NCBI GenBank assembly: GCA_039030555.1
Contig: JBCCDY010000008.1
Coordinates: 165,134 to 229,133 of the forward strand
DNA from: JBCCDY01 sp039030555
GTDB lineage: Bacteria; Bacteroidota; Bacteroidia; Cytophagales; Cyclobacteriaceae
Length of the DNA: 64,000 nucleotides
Direction of reading: 5' to 3'
Position numbers and translations under genes: made by a program. Positions 19,093 through 27,934 of this stretch are shown here, one piece after another. Within the stretch, counting starts at the first letter, position 1. Each line of letters begins with the position of its first letter. The notes below the pieces were generated by a model. The model saw nothing but the letters and a program-made list of their open reading frames with translations, was not told the DNA's origin and did no database searches.

Positions 19093-19758
19093 TTACGACT
19101 TCCAAATATAAGGGAACAAGATATAGCTTAATGAAATCGAAATAATACTTAATGAAATCATGACTAAGTATTCATCATAACTAACTGACCAATCAAGGTC
19201 ATCAATTGCATTAAAGCTAGCCTTTAATGACATAAGGATTGATGGTGAGACAATTGGAAAGCCAAGTACCGCAGTTAAAGTTGAATTGTTAGAAGTGCGG
19301 GAGGCGATTGCGGAAACCATGGTCAGAGTACAGGTTAAAGAAGTTGATCCCAGTAGCAGACTGATCAGGAACTGATATTGATTAGATGTTGATACACTTC
19401 CCATAACGACAGTGTAAATGATCAGAGACAATATCGAAAATGAATTCACAATCAGAAGGTTCAATGTCAGTCTTGAGACAAAAATTTCCTGGGGGGAACA
19501 GAGGTGGAAGAGGTAATGATATTGATCTCTAGATTCGCTTTTAAAGCTATTCGAAACGACATTAACCTGAATGAAAAGTTGAATGATCCAAAACAGAGTA
19601 ACCCAAGTTATAGGGCTTAAGGAAGAAGTTTTAAGTTCAAATGAGATATAAGTAATGAAAATGACTGAAATAAGATAAACCAATGAGGAGTTCAGCATGT
19701 TCTTATTCCTCCACTCTTGAGAAAATATTAGACTCGTTAAGTAAGAGAATCTTTTCAC
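19093..19758 (-). CDS. ccmB: Heme exporter permease CcmB
   Basis: A 221-residue, six-helix membrane protein matching the CcmB family by length, hydropathy and order in the operon. Recognisable pieces are IFSQEWRNKNML near the N-terminus, SNSFKSESRDQYHYLFHLC, and the ISLLLGSTSLTCTLTMVSAIASR helix region (read in parts). CcmB is the permease of the CcmAB ABC transporter that releases holo-CcmE. The ATPase gene ccmA is not next to it and is not seen elsewhere in the window. The Wzz-like gene ends 9 bases upstream. Confidence 0.85.
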   Translation of the reverse strand: MKRFSYLTSLIFSQEWRNKNMLNSSLVYLISVIFITYISFELKTSSLSPITWVTLFWIIQLFIQVNVVSNSFKSESRDQYHYLFHLCSPQEIFVSRLTLNLLIVNSFSILSLIIYTVVMGSVSTSNQYQFLISLLLGSTSLTCTLTMVSAIASRTSNNSTLTAVLGFPIVSPSILMSLKASFNAIDDLDWSVSYDEYLVMISLSIISISLSYILFPYIWKS

Positions 19759-19767
19759 GATAGATTT

Positions 19768-20793
19768 TTACCTCTTAGCCTCGAAATCTTTCAAATAAGT
19801 ATTGAAAGACAAAAGGAAGATTATTAAGTAAGCTACTCCCAAACCATAAAGTAAACCGTAGAAGGCATTTTCGATAAGACCAGGACTTGCTGGTCTTGTG
19901 TACTGAGTGAATTCATCTATAACTTCAAAGTCCGGGTTCAGGTATAGTTCTTCATCAATTTCTTGTTCCTGTTCCAGTAAATCCAGATCCTCTTTGAATA
20001 CACTTAAAGGATTTACGAAGAAAGACTCTGAAAGTATTACATTGTTAGAACCTTCCCTTCTTTTATCAGAAAACTTCGATATGTTTTGAAAGAGGACAGC
20101 TTTTAGAGAATCAAGTTTCTGCCTATCTCGGGCGATCTTGTTTTTCTTAGAGAGTCGATTTTTATTTTCTATCTCCAGACGCTTTTGAACATAAGGTTTA
20201 TTTTTCAGGTAAAGGGATAAAGGCTCTGTAAAATCATTCAGTAAAACAGCATCATAAGTTTGTACAGTAATTTTGAAGATATCCTGCTTTTCCATTTTCA
20301 CTTGCTCCATCAAAAGCTCTAACTTTTTTTCATCCTTTATATCGCTTTTAAGGCTTTCCTTCAATGTTTCCAACTCTATAATCTGCTCTTCAGAAACGAA
20401 AGCTTCTACCGAAAAAGAACGAATCTGCTTTGCCTTATCTTCATTGATGTTCAAAACTCTAGCAAGCTCATCATGACTACGTTCAAAACTAAGTTGGTCA
20501 AGTTTATCAACCGCATTTTCCATAAGCTCAAGATTTAAATGGACTGATCTCAACAACATAGAAGATTCGTAATAGGGATCGAATAGAAATTTTACCGATG
20601 AGCCTCCAAGCAGACCTAACAATCCAGAAATTAGTATAATCAGTACATATTTTTTTGAAGCATTTTTAATAGATACGATTAGGTTCAGGAATGATCTACC
20701 TATTCTATTAAAAAATCTGCCTATGGCTGCAAATAATTCTCTTAGATCAATCTCGTCATTATTGTAATTTGCTTTTCTGCTTTCCTCGTTCAT
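19768..20793 (-). CDS. Wzz-like two-helix membrane protein (chain-length regulator topology)
   Basis: A 341-residue protein with a cytoplasmic N-terminus, a membrane helix at about residues 50-68 (YVLIILISGLLGLLGG), a long charged periplasmic coiled-coil region, and a second helix near 312-330. This is the layout of Wzz/polysaccharide co-polymerases, which set O-antigen chain length. It lies at the divergent head of the polysaccharide locus but is transcribed the other way, as the first gene of the ccm run. A proline-rich segment (TRPASPG) lies before the last helix, as in Wzz proteins. The family assignment rests mostly on topology. Confidence 0.6.
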   Translation of the reverse strand: MNEESRKANYNNDEIDLRELFAAIGRFFNRIGRSFLNLIVSIKNASKKYVLIILISGLLGLLGGSSVKFLFDPYYESSMLLRSVHLNLELMENAVDKLDQLSFERSHDELARVLNINEDKAKQIRSFSVEAFVSEEQIIELETLKESLKSDIKDEKKLELLMEQVKMEKQDIFKITVQTYDAVLLNDFTEPLSLYLKNKPYVQKRLEIENKNRLSKKNKIARDRQKLDSLKAVLFQNISKFSDKRREGSNNVILSESFFVNPLSVFKEDLDLLEQEQEIDEELYLNPDFEVIDEFTQYTRPASPGLIENAFYGLLYGLGVAYLIIFLLSFNTYLKDFEAKR

Positions 20794-20816
20794 AAAAAAT
20801 AGCTATTAGAATCTGC

Positions 20817-20824
20817 CAAAGGTA
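20817..20824 (-). promoter_or_regulatory. Candidate -7 element for the Wzz-like/ccm operon (TACCTTTG)
   Basis: On the minus strand the octamer TACCTTTG fits TAnnTTTG exactly, 23 bases upstream of the ATG of the Wzz-like gene. No convincing -33 TTG lies at the expected distance. Confidence 0.45.
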
Positions 20825-20862
20825 TAAATTTTAAATTTTCACCACTTCTTCTGGATAAATAT

Positions 20863-20870
20863 TAGATTTG
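20863..20870 (+). promoter_or_regulatory. Candidate -7 element for the polysaccharide locus (TAGATTTG)
   Basis: The octamer TAGATTTG fits TAnnTTTG exactly and ends only 7 bases before the ATG at 20878. If it works as a promoter, the mRNA would start at or within a few bases of the start codon, giving a nearly leaderless transcript. Confidence 0.45.
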
Positions 20871-20877
20871 CAGATAA

Positions 20878-22137
20878 ATGCAGAGAGATATTAAAATTTC
20901 AATTATAGGCTTGGGTTATGTTGGTTTACCACTTGCTGTTGAGTTTGGTAAAACGTACAAGACACTAGGATTTGATATCAATAAGAAAAGGATTCAGGAG
21001 TTAAGAAAAGGAATTGACCACACGAAAGAAGTTACCTCAGAGGAATTTAAAGCCTCTGATAAACTTGAAGTATCAAGTGCAGAAGGTGAACTCAAAGACT
21101 CAGATTTCTTTATCATAACTGTTCCTACGCCTATAGATATTTATAAAAAACCAGATTTAGCACCGCTCACTTCTGCTTCGGCGCTTGTCGGAAAATACCT
21201 TCGAAAAGGCAGCATAGTTGTTTTTGAATCGACGGTCTTCCCAGGCTGTACAGAGGAAATATGCGTGCCCATCTTAGAGAAACAAAGTGGACTGAAATTT
21301 AATGAAGACTTTTTCTGCGGTTATTCTCCCGAAAGGATCAACCCAGGAGATAAAGTCCATCGTGTAACAACCATTAAAAAAGTTACCAGTGGCAGCACAG
21401 TTGATATAGCTGAAAAAGTTGATCAGTTGTATGCATCTATTATCGAAGCAGGAACATTTAAAGCTTCAAGTATCAAAGTTGCTGAAGCTGCGAAAGTAAT
21501 AGAAAATGCACAGAGAGATGTAAACATTGCTTTCGTAAATGAGCTGGCCTTAATATTCAATAAGATGAATATTGATACATTGGAAGTTCTGGAAGCTGCG
21601 AGTACCAAATGGAACTTTCTCCCTTTTAAGCCAGGCATCGTAGGTGGGCATTGTATAGGCGTGGACCCTTATTATCTTACGTATAAGGCTGAAAGTTTAG
21701 GTTATCATCCTGAAGTTATCCTTTCTGGCCGAAGGATCAATGATAATATGCCACTCCATATTGCAAACAGGGTGGTTAAGCTTTTAATGAAAGGAAGCAA
21801 ACCTGTTGCTGAGACAAAAACACTTGTATTAGGCATCACCTTTAAAGAAAACTGTCCTGATATTAGGAACTCAAAAGTCATAGATATTATTAAAGAATTG
21901 CAAATTTACGGCACACAAGTAGATGTTTATGACCCTGAAGCTGACAAAACCGAGGTATATTCCGAGTACAATATAGAATTGATAGAAAAGTGCTCAATTG
22001 AACTTTACGATGTGATAATACTTGCTGTTTCCCACTCACAGTTCATGAATTTGAATTGGTCAGAAAAAAAAGGTGAAGCTAAAGTATATGATGTTAAAGG
22101 TTTTTTGAATCCTGAAGAAGTTACAGAAAGATTGTGA
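20878..22137 (+). CDS. Nucleotide-sugar dehydrogenase (UDP-HexNAc 6-dehydrogenase, TviB/WbpA-like)
   Basis: A 419-residue UDP-sugar dehydrogenase. It has the NAD-binding motif GLGYVGLPLA, the ESTVFPGCTEE segment, PERINPGD, and the catalytic Cys in VGGHCIGVDPYYLTYKA, followed by GITFKENCPDIRNSKV. The last two are typical of the branch that oxidises UDP-GlcNAc or UDP-GalNAc (TviB, WbpA, WbpO) rather than UDP-glucose. It would make a UDP-HexNAcA donor for the surface glycan. It is the first gene of the plus-strand locus and overlaps the next gene by 4 bases. Confidence 0.9.
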   Translation: MQRDIKISIIGLGYVGLPLAVEFGKTYKTLGFDINKKRIQELRKGIDHTKEVTSEEFKASDKLEVSSAEGELKDSDFFIITVPTPIDIYKKPDLAPLTSASALVGKYLRKGSIVVFESTVFPGCTEEICVPILEKQSGLKFNEDFFCGYSPERINPGDKVHRVTTIKKVTSGSTVDIAEKVDQLYASIIEAGTFKASSIKVAEAAKVIENAQRDVNIAFVNELALIFNKMNIDTLEVLEAASTKWNFLPFKPGIVGGHCIGVDPYYLTYKAESLGYHPEVILSGRRINDNMPLHIANRVVKLLMKGSKPVAETKTLVLGITFKENCPDIRNSKVIDIIKELQIYGTQVDVYDPEADKTEVYSEYNIELIEKCSIELYDVIILAVSHSQFMNLNWSEKKGEAKVYDVKGFLNPEEVTERL

Positions 22138-23126
22138 TGCAATTAGAGGGGCGCAAAGTTTTAGTTACCGGAGGTGCGGGTTTCATCGGCTCTAACCTTT
22201 GTGAACTTTTATTAGAAAGCAGCAATGAAGTGGTTTGTTTTGATAATTATTCCACAGGAAAGAGAGAGAATTTAGAAATATGTTTCGATTACAACTCTTT
22301 TAAAAGTATTGAAGGAGATATTAGGGATATAGAAACTTGTCGCAAAGCAGTTAAAGGTACAGAAATAGTATTTCATCAAGCTGCGTTAGGCTCCGTCCCT
22401 CGCTCTTTGAAGGATCCAATCACTACTAACGAAGTAAATGTATCCGGTTTTTTAAACGTACTGCAAGCTTCAGTAGAATCCTCAGTCAAAAGATTTATAT
22501 ATGCAGCCAGTTCTTCGACCTATGGGGATTCCACTGAGCTTCCCAAGATGGAGGAAAAAATTGGTGCACCTCTTTCTCCTTATGCGGTCACCAAATATGT
22601 TAATGAACTTTATGCCTCTGTCTTTTCCACGAGTTATGGAATTGAAACATTAGGGCTAAGATATTTTAACGTATTCGGGAGAAAGCAAGATCCAGATGGA
22701 GCATATGCAGCAGTAATACCAAAATTTATTCAAACCTTTATGGATCATAGATCACCTACTATTAATGGAGATGGTTCCTACTCCAGAGATTTTACCTATA
22801 TAGACAATGTATTACAAGCAAATATTCTAGCGGCATCCACCCCTAATGAAGAAGCCCTTAATTCCGTTTATAATGTAGCTTATGGAGAAAGGAATAACCT
22901 CAATCAAATGGTCGAATCTATCAAAAAAGCACTTACTAAATTTGATCCTGAAATTGAAAATGTGAAAATAAATTACGGACCGTTCAGAAAAGGTGACATC
23001 CCGCACTCTTTGGCCTCTATCGAAAAAGCTAAGCTTCTTTTGGGATATGATCCATCGCATAGCTTTGAACAGGGAATTCAGGAAGCGATTGCCTGGTATT
23101 GGAATAATATAACTACTAAAAAATGA
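22134..23126 (+). CDS. UDP-N-acetylhexosamine 4-epimerase (WbpP/TviC-like)
   Basis: A 330-residue extended SDR enzyme with GGAGFIGSNL, the serine segment AASSSTYGDS, and the YAVTKYVNE motif (YxxxK). The closest recognisable group is the WbpP/TviC 4-epimerases that interconvert UDP-GlcNAc and UDP-GalNAc or their uronic acids. Together with the preceding dehydrogenase it would supply UDP-GalNAcA, as in Vi-antigen synthesis. A 4-base overlap with both neighbours indicates an operon. UDP-Glc/Gal activity cannot be excluded. Confidence 0.88.
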   Translation: MMQLEGRKVLVTGGAGFIGSNLCELLLESSNEVVCFDNYSTGKRENLEICFDYNSFKSIEGDIRDIETCRKAVKGTEIVFHQAALGSVPRSLKDPITTNEVNVSGFLNVLQASVESSVKRFIYAASSSTYGDSTELPKMEEKIGAPLSPYAVTKYVNELYASVFSTSYGIETLGLRYFNVFGRKQDPDGAYAAVIPKFIQTFMDHRSPTINGDGSYSRDFTYIDNVLQANILAASTPNEEALNSVYNVAYGERNNLNQMVESIKKALTKFDPEIENVKINYGPFRKGDIPHSLASIEKAKLLLGYDPSHSFEQGIQEAIAWYWNNITTKK

Positions 23127-23986
23127 AAGGAATAATATTAGCTGGTGGTTCAGGAACTCGGCTCTACCCCATAACATTGGCGGTCAGTAAGCAACTAATG
23201 CCTGTTTTTGATAAACCGATGATCTATTACCCACTTTCTACGCTAATGATGGCCGGAATAAGGGAAATACTCATTATTTCTACGCCTCAAGATCTTCCTA
23301 AGTTTAAAAACTTATTAGGGAATGGGAAATCGCTAGGGTGCAGTTTCGAATACCAAGAACAACCCAAACCAGAAGGCCTGGCACAAGCATTTATTTTAGG
23401 TGAAGATTTTATTGGCACTGATAGCGTTGCATTAATCCTGGGTGATAATATATTCTATGGGACCGGACTTAAAGATTTACTGCAGGAAAATAAAGATCCG
23501 GAAGGAGGAGTGGTGTACGCCTATCATGTGCAAGATCCTCAACGTTATGGAGTTGTTGAATTTGACAATAACAGGAAAGCTGTTTCCATTGAAGAAAAGC
23601 CCGAACACCCTAAATCTAATTATGCTGTACCAGGCTTATATTTTTATGATAATGATGTTGTTGAAATCGCTTCTAATTTAAAACCTAGCCCTAGAGGAGA
23701 GCTTGAAATTACGGACGTTAATAAAAAATACCTTCATAAAGGTAAACTTAAAGTAGGCATTCTTGACCGAGGCACAGCATGGTTAGATACAGGAACTTTT
23801 GAATCGCTCATGCAAGCAGGACAGTTTGTGCAGGTAATCGAAGAGAGGCAGGATCTAAAAATAGGTTGCATTGAAGAAGCTGCCTATGAAATGGGTTTTA
23901 TAAATGCTGAACAACTTAAAGAGTTGTCGAAACCATTAGTTAAAAGCGGCTATGGAAAATATCTATTAAACCTTCTGAAAAGATGA
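23123..23986 (+). CDS. rfbA: Glucose-1-phosphate thymidylyltransferase RfbA
   Basis: A 287-residue nucleotidyltransferase with the signature GIILAGGSGTRLYPIT near the N-terminus, then QLMPVFDKPMIYYPLS, LGDNIFYG and the product-site segment RGTAWLDTGT. These are specific to RmlA/RfbA enzymes, which make dTDP-glucose from dTTP and glucose-1-phosphate. Length is standard. It overlaps the epimerase upstream and rfbC downstream by 4 bases each. Confidence 0.95.
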   Translation: MKGIILAGGSGTRLYPITLAVSKQLMPVFDKPMIYYPLSTLMMAGIREILIISTPQDLPKFKNLLGNGKSLGCSFEYQEQPKPEGLAQAFILGEDFIGTDSVALILGDNIFYGTGLKDLLQENKDPEGGVVYAYHVQDPQRYGVVEFDNNRKAVSIEEKPEHPKSNYAVPGLYFYDNDVVEIASNLKPSPRGELEITDVNKKYLHKGKLKVGILDRGTAWLDTGTFESLMQAGQFVQVIEERQDLKIGCIEEAAYEMGFINAEQLKELSKPLVKSGYGKYLLNLLKR

Positions 23987-24540
23987 TCATTGAAGAAACG
24001 CTAATTCCTGGTGCTTATTTAATAAAACCTAAAGTTTTTGAAGATGAGCGCGGGTATTTTCTTGAAAGCTACAATGAAAAGCTATTTAAAGAAAAAACTG
24101 GACTAAAAGTCAATTTCGTTCAAGACAACCAATCTCTTTCACAATACGGAGTCTTGAGGGGACTACATTTTCAGTACGGACCATATGCACAAGCTAAATT
24201 AGTTCAAGTTATACAAGGAAAAGTACTTGATGTAATTGTAGATATTAGAAAAGAGTCCTCAACTTATGGAAAACACTTTTCGATAGTTTTAGACTCGCAA
24301 AGCAAAACTCAACTTTTTGCTCCTCGAGGTGTCGCTCATGGTTTCGTGACCTTAGAAAACGACACTATTTTCTTTTATAAATGTGATAATTTTTACAACA
24401 AAGAAAATGAGGGAGGACTTTTGTATTCAGACCCGGAATTATCCATTGATTGGGGTTTGAAACCTGAAGAACTAATTATCTCGGAAAAAGATAAAATCAA
24501 TCCTTCATTAAATGCATTAAAAACTTCACTCTCGCTTTAA
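23983..24540 (+). CDS. rfbC: dTDP-4-dehydrorhamnose 3,5-epimerase RfbC
   Basis: A 185-residue cupin-fold epimerase. The catalytic His is in VLRGLHFQ, and the segments KLVQVIQGKVLDVIVDIR (in two parts), APRGVAHGF and FFYKCDN.YYN-like FFYKCDNFYN are standard. It converts dTDP-4-keto-6-deoxyglucose to the rhamnose-configured ketone. It lies between rfbA and rfbB; the rfbD reductase gene that would finish dTDP-rhamnose is not in the window. Confidence 0.93.
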   Translation: MIIEETLIPGAYLIKPKVFEDERGYFLESYNEKLFKEKTGLKVNFVQDNQSLSQYGVLRGLHFQYGPYAQAKLVQVIQGKVLDVIVDIRKESSTYGKHFSIVLDSQSKTQLFAPRGVAHGFVTLENDTIFFYKCDNFYNKENEGGLLYSDPELSIDWGLKPEELIISEKDKINPSLNALKTSLSL

Positions 24541-24541
24541 A

Positions 24542-25555
24542 ATGAAGAAAAATATACTTGTAACTGGTGGAGCGGGCTTTATAGGCTCCAATTTCATTCA
24601 TCACTTTTTGGATAAGCGTAATGATTTCAAAATCATAAACCTGGATAAGCTCACGTATGCGGGTAACCTTGAAAACCTTTCCGGATTAAACGATAATAAA
24701 AATCACGAATTTATAGAGGGTGATATATGCGATGCTGAGCTTGTTAAAGAACTATTTGACAAGTTTCACTTTTCAGGGGTAATTCATTTTGCTGCAGAAT
24801 CGCATGTAGATAATTCCATTTCCGGTCCGGCAGAATTCATCCGTACTAACATAAACGGAACCTTTGTGTTGCTAGACACAGCTAGAAATATTTGGATGGA
24901 AAGCCCATTTAAAGTAAAAGATTCTTTTCAAGAAGCCAGATTTTTGCATGTTTCCACTGATGAAGTTTATGGTACGCTGGGGGCCGAAGGACTTTTTACT
25001 GAAACAACTGCTTACTCCCCCAATAGTCCTTACAGCGCTTCAAAAGCTGGAAGTGACATGATTGTCCGAAGTTATTTTCATACCTATGGAATGAATGTGG
25101 TGACAACAAATTGTTCTAACAATTATGGCCCAAGACAGCATAATGAGAAGTTGATTCCCACCATTATCCGAAAAGCGATATCTGAAGAACCTATACCAAT
25201 TTACGGAGATGGGAAAAATGTTAGAGATTGGTTATATGTATCAGATCATTGTAAAGGGATAAACTTAGCATTTGAAAAAGGGAAAGCTGGAGAAACATAT
25301 AATATTGGCGGGCGCAATGAAAGGGAAAATCTGTATATAGCCCATAAGATTTGTGAAATACTTGATGATAAAAGACCTTTAGGATTTGGGAAATCCTATA
25401 AGGATCAAATTACATTTGTAAAGGATCGGCCAGGTCACGACCTTAGATATGCCATAGATGCAACAAAAATTGAAACTGAACTTGGTTGGCTGGCAGAAGA
25501 GAACTTCGAAAGCGGGATCGAAAAAACAATTGATTGGTATTTGAATTCTGAATAA
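24542..25555 (+). CDS. rfbB: dTDP-glucose 4,6-dehydratase RfbB
   Basis: A 337-residue extended SDR dehydratase with GGAGFIGSNF, FAAESHVDNSI, the STDEVYG motif and YSASKAGSD (YxxxK). STDEVYG contains the Asp-Glu pair that drives water elimination in RmlB, so the product is dTDP-4-keto-6-deoxyglucose. It begins 1 base after rfbC ends. A 72-base gap follows, the largest within the first half of the locus, before the CMP-sugar cassette. Confidence 0.95.
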   Translation: MKKNILVTGGAGFIGSNFIHHFLDKRNDFKIINLDKLTYAGNLENLSGLNDNKNHEFIEGDICDAELVKELFDKFHFSGVIHFAAESHVDNSISGPAEFIRTNINGTFVLLDTARNIWMESPFKVKDSFQEARFLHVSTDEVYGTLGAEGLFTETTAYSPNSPYSASKAGSDMIVRSYFHTYGMNVVTTNCSNNYGPRQHNEKLIPTIIRKAISEEPIPIYGDGKNVRDWLYVSDHCKGINLAFEKGKAGETYNIGGRNERENLYIAHKICEILDDKRPLGFGKSYKDQITFVKDRPGHDLRYAIDATKIETELGWLAEENFESGIEKTIDWYLNSE

Positions 25556-25627
25556 AGATTGAAACAACTTTTAATCACATCATAACGATAAGACTTTCTT
25601 AAAAATTAAGTTCATTGATTGTAAAAT

Positions 25628-26299
25628 ATGGTAACCCTAAAAGCTCTGCTACCTATGAAGGGGCATTCGGAAAGAATTCCAAACAAAAACTTGAAATCAT
25701 TTAATGGTAAACCGCTTTTTCATTGTATCCTAACAAAATTAGATGTTATAGAAAGTATCGAACAAATTATCATAAATACAGACTCCGGCAAAATAGCAGA
25801 AAGCGCAACTGGTATTTCAAGTAAAGTAGTTATTCACGAAAGGCCTAGTAAACTTTGTGGTGATACGGTACCCATGAATGATATTATTAATTATGATATT
25901 TCAAATAGTTTAGGAGAACATTATTTACAAACTCACAGTACGAATCCATTAATTAAACCCACGACTTTAGCTGCAGCAATAAACACATACTTTAAAAAAA
26001 TACCTGAATTTGATTCCCTATTTACCGTTACCAAATGGCAAACACGATTGTATTGGGAAAATGGTAATCCAATAAATCATAATCCTGAAGAATTAGTTAG
26101 AACACAGGATTTACCTCCTGTATTTGAAGAGAATTCTAATGCTTATATTTTCTCTAAAAAGTCCTTTCACAATTCTCAAAATAGCAGAATTGGTAAGAAG
26201 CCCCTAATGTTTGAAATAGGAAAAATAGAAAGTATTGACATAGACGAACCTCAAGATTTTCTTATTGCTGAAAAATTGCATAATAGCTGTGAAGAATAA
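25628..26299 (+). CDS. Acylneuraminate cytidylyltransferase-like protein (CMP-sugar synthetase)
   Basis: A 223-residue cytidylyltransferase. The N-terminal PMKGHSERIPNKNLK matches the CTP-binding motif of the NeuA/KdsB superfamily (ARxGSKxIxxKN in NeuA), and HSTNPLIKP is the usual substrate-binding strand. Such enzymes activate a 2-keto acid sugar (sialic, legionaminic, KDO type) by transfer of CMP. No NeuB, NeuC or KdsA homologue is present in the window, so the sugar is unlikely to come from the classical pathway unless those genes lie elsewhere. This is the first gene of a tightly packed six-gene cassette. Confidence 0.85.
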   Translation: MVTLKALLPMKGHSERIPNKNLKSFNGKPLFHCILTKLDVIESIEQIIINTDSGKIAESATGISSKVVIHERPSKLCGDTVPMNDIINYDISNSLGEHYLQTHSTNPLIKPTTLAAAINTYFKKIPEFDSLFTVTKWQTRLYWENGNPINHNPEELVRTQDLPPVFEENSNAYIFSKKSFHNSQNSRIGKKPLMFEIGKIESIDIDEPQDFLIAEKLHNSCEE

Positions 26300-27053
26300 T
26301 TTGAAACAAGCCTTAAAAAGTAATCAAATATCAATTGGTACATGGATTACTATTGGACATCTATCTATGGTAGAGATATTGCTAACAGCAGATTTTGATT
26401 GGTTTGCTATCGACTTAGAGCACTCTGTTATAAATCTTGAAACCACACAACAAATGATAAGTACTATCAATCAGTCTGGAAAATCTAGTTTGGTTCGGGT
26501 AAGCAAAAATGAAGAAGTAGTTATAAAAAGAGTAATGGACGCTGGAGCAACTGGTGTTATTATTCCAATGGTTTGTTCAAAGGAGGATGCACAAAAAGCT
26601 ATTAACTATGTTAAATATCCTCCTGTTGGTAAAAGGGGGGTTGGACTGGCACGAGCTCAAAAATTTGGAATAGGTTTTGAAGAATATAGAATGTGGCTAA
26701 AGGAGGAGTCCGTTATTATCTGTCAGATTGAACATATAAATGGCGTTAAAAACTTAAAAGATATTTTGAGCTTGAATGAGGTGGATGGAATTATTATAGG
26801 CCCATATGACCTTTCTGCATCATTGGGAAAACCAGGACAATTTGAAGATAAAGAAGTGATGGATGCTATTCGAGTTATTGAAGAAATATGCAAGGAACTA
26901 GATAAACCCCTTGGAATGCATGTCATTCCTCCCGATCATATACAACTCAATGATAAAATTCGAAAAGGATATAGTTTTTTAGGATTTAGTCTTGATTTCC
27001 TGTTTCTAGGAGAAAAAGCAAGAGAAGAGGTAATCAAAATTATCAGAAAATGA
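26289..27053 (+). CDS. HpcH/HpaI-family aldolase
   Basis: A class II (metal-dependent) pyruvate aldolase of the HpcH/HpaI/GarL family. The catalytic-base segment DLEHS, the metal-ligand Glu in CQIEH and the metal-ligand Asp in IIGPYDLSASLG are present, as is GVIIPMVCSKEDA. These enzymes join or split pyruvate and an aldehyde to give a 2-keto-3-deoxy acid. I place the start at the GTG at 26289 (MKNNLKQAL), since the upstream in-frame ATG at 26265 adds eight unusual residues; a TTG at 26301 is also possible. It overlaps the cytidylyltransferase by 11 bases. Confidence 0.87.
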   Translation: MKNNLKQALKSNQISIGTWITIGHLSMVEILLTADFDWFAIDLEHSVINLETTQQMISTINQSGKSSLVRVSKNEEVVIKRVMDAGATGVIIPMVCSKEDAQKAINYVKYPPVGKRGVGLARAQKFGIGFEEYRMWLKEESVIICQIEHINGVKNLKDILSLNEVDGIIIGPYDLSASLGKPGQFEDKEVMDAIRVIEEICKELDKPLGMHVIPPDHIQLNDKIRKGYSFLGFSLDFLFLGEKAREEVIKIIRK

Positions 27054-27934
27054 AAAGGGTTTTAGTTTTCGGAGGAACTGGATTCTTAGGAGAATATCTG
27101 GTTGAAGACTTGTTATTAAAAGGTTTTGATGTATATGCTGCAGATTTACAGTTACCAAAATACTTTGATACAAAACGATTTAAGAATTGTGATATTCTTA
27201 ACTCAAAGCAGGTAAGTGAGATTATTGATGGCAACTACGATTTTGTTTACAATCTTGCTGGTTTTTCGAGCTTGGATAGGGCTATTAATGATCCATATTC
27301 TACTGTTAAGCTAAATATTATGGGCAACCTTAATATTCTTGAAGCTGTTAAAAACCTAGGATCTATTAGTAGATTCATTTATGCTAGTAGTGCATATGCA
27401 GTAAACAATAAGGGGTCATTTTATGGAATAAGTAAATTGTCTAGTGAGAAGCTTATAGAAGAGTACCAAAAAAGATATGGTCTAAAGTATACTATCCTTA
27501 GATATGGTTCTGTTTACAGCGAAAGAGGATATGATAACAATTATATTTATCACATCATCAAAGAAGCTATTTTGGCCGGAAAAATTGATCATCCAGGTGA
27601 TGGAGAAGAAATTCGAGAGTACATTCATGCCGCGGATGCAGCCAGACTTTCTGTTGATATCCTATCAGATGATTTTATAAATCAAAACGTTATACTGACT
27701 GGTGCGGAAAAAATGAGACGGTTAGACCTGTTTAGAATGATTGAGGAAACGCTAGGCTCAAAAGTTAAAATTAATTTTTCAAAAGATGGTTATGCAAACC
27801 ACTACAGAATTACACCTTATTCATTTCACCCAACGCTTAGCAGAAAGCTAATAGCAAATCCATACATTGATATGGGACAGGGTATACTTGAGTGCATTAA
27901 AGAAGTCCATAAGAATAATCAAGCAGATCAATGA
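27050..27934 (+). CDS. NAD-dependent sugar epimerase/dehydratase
   Basis: A 294-residue extended SDR protein. The cofactor motif is GGTGFLGEY, the active-site strand FIYASSAYA and the catalytic pair YGISK (YxxxK) are visible, and the C-terminal half has the sugar-binding segment REYIHAADAA. It should act on a nucleotide-activated or free sugar, as an epimerase, dehydratase or reductase; which one cannot be told. ATGA overlaps of 4 bases tie it to the aldolase before and the cyclase-family gene after. Confidence 0.83.
   Translation: MKRVLVFGGTGFLGEYLVEDLLLKGFDVYAADLQLPKYFDTKRFKNCDILNSKQVSEIIDGNYDFVYNLAGFSSLDRAINDPYSTVKLNIMGNLNILEAVKNLGSISRFIYASSAYAVNNKGSFYGISKLSSEKLIEEYQKRYGLKYTILRYGSVYSERGYDNNYIYHIIKEAILAGKIDHPGDGEEIREYIHAADAARLSVDILSDDFINQNVILTGAEKMRRLDLFRMIEETLGSKVKINFSKDGYANHYRITPYSFHPTLSRKLIANPYIDMGQGILECIKEVHKNNQADQ

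Noticed and set aside
26265..26288. Upstream ATG start for the HpcH/HpaI aldolase
   Set aside because: It adds eight residues of no family character and extends the overlap with the cytidylyltransferase; GTG at 26289 gives the usual KNNLKQAL start.
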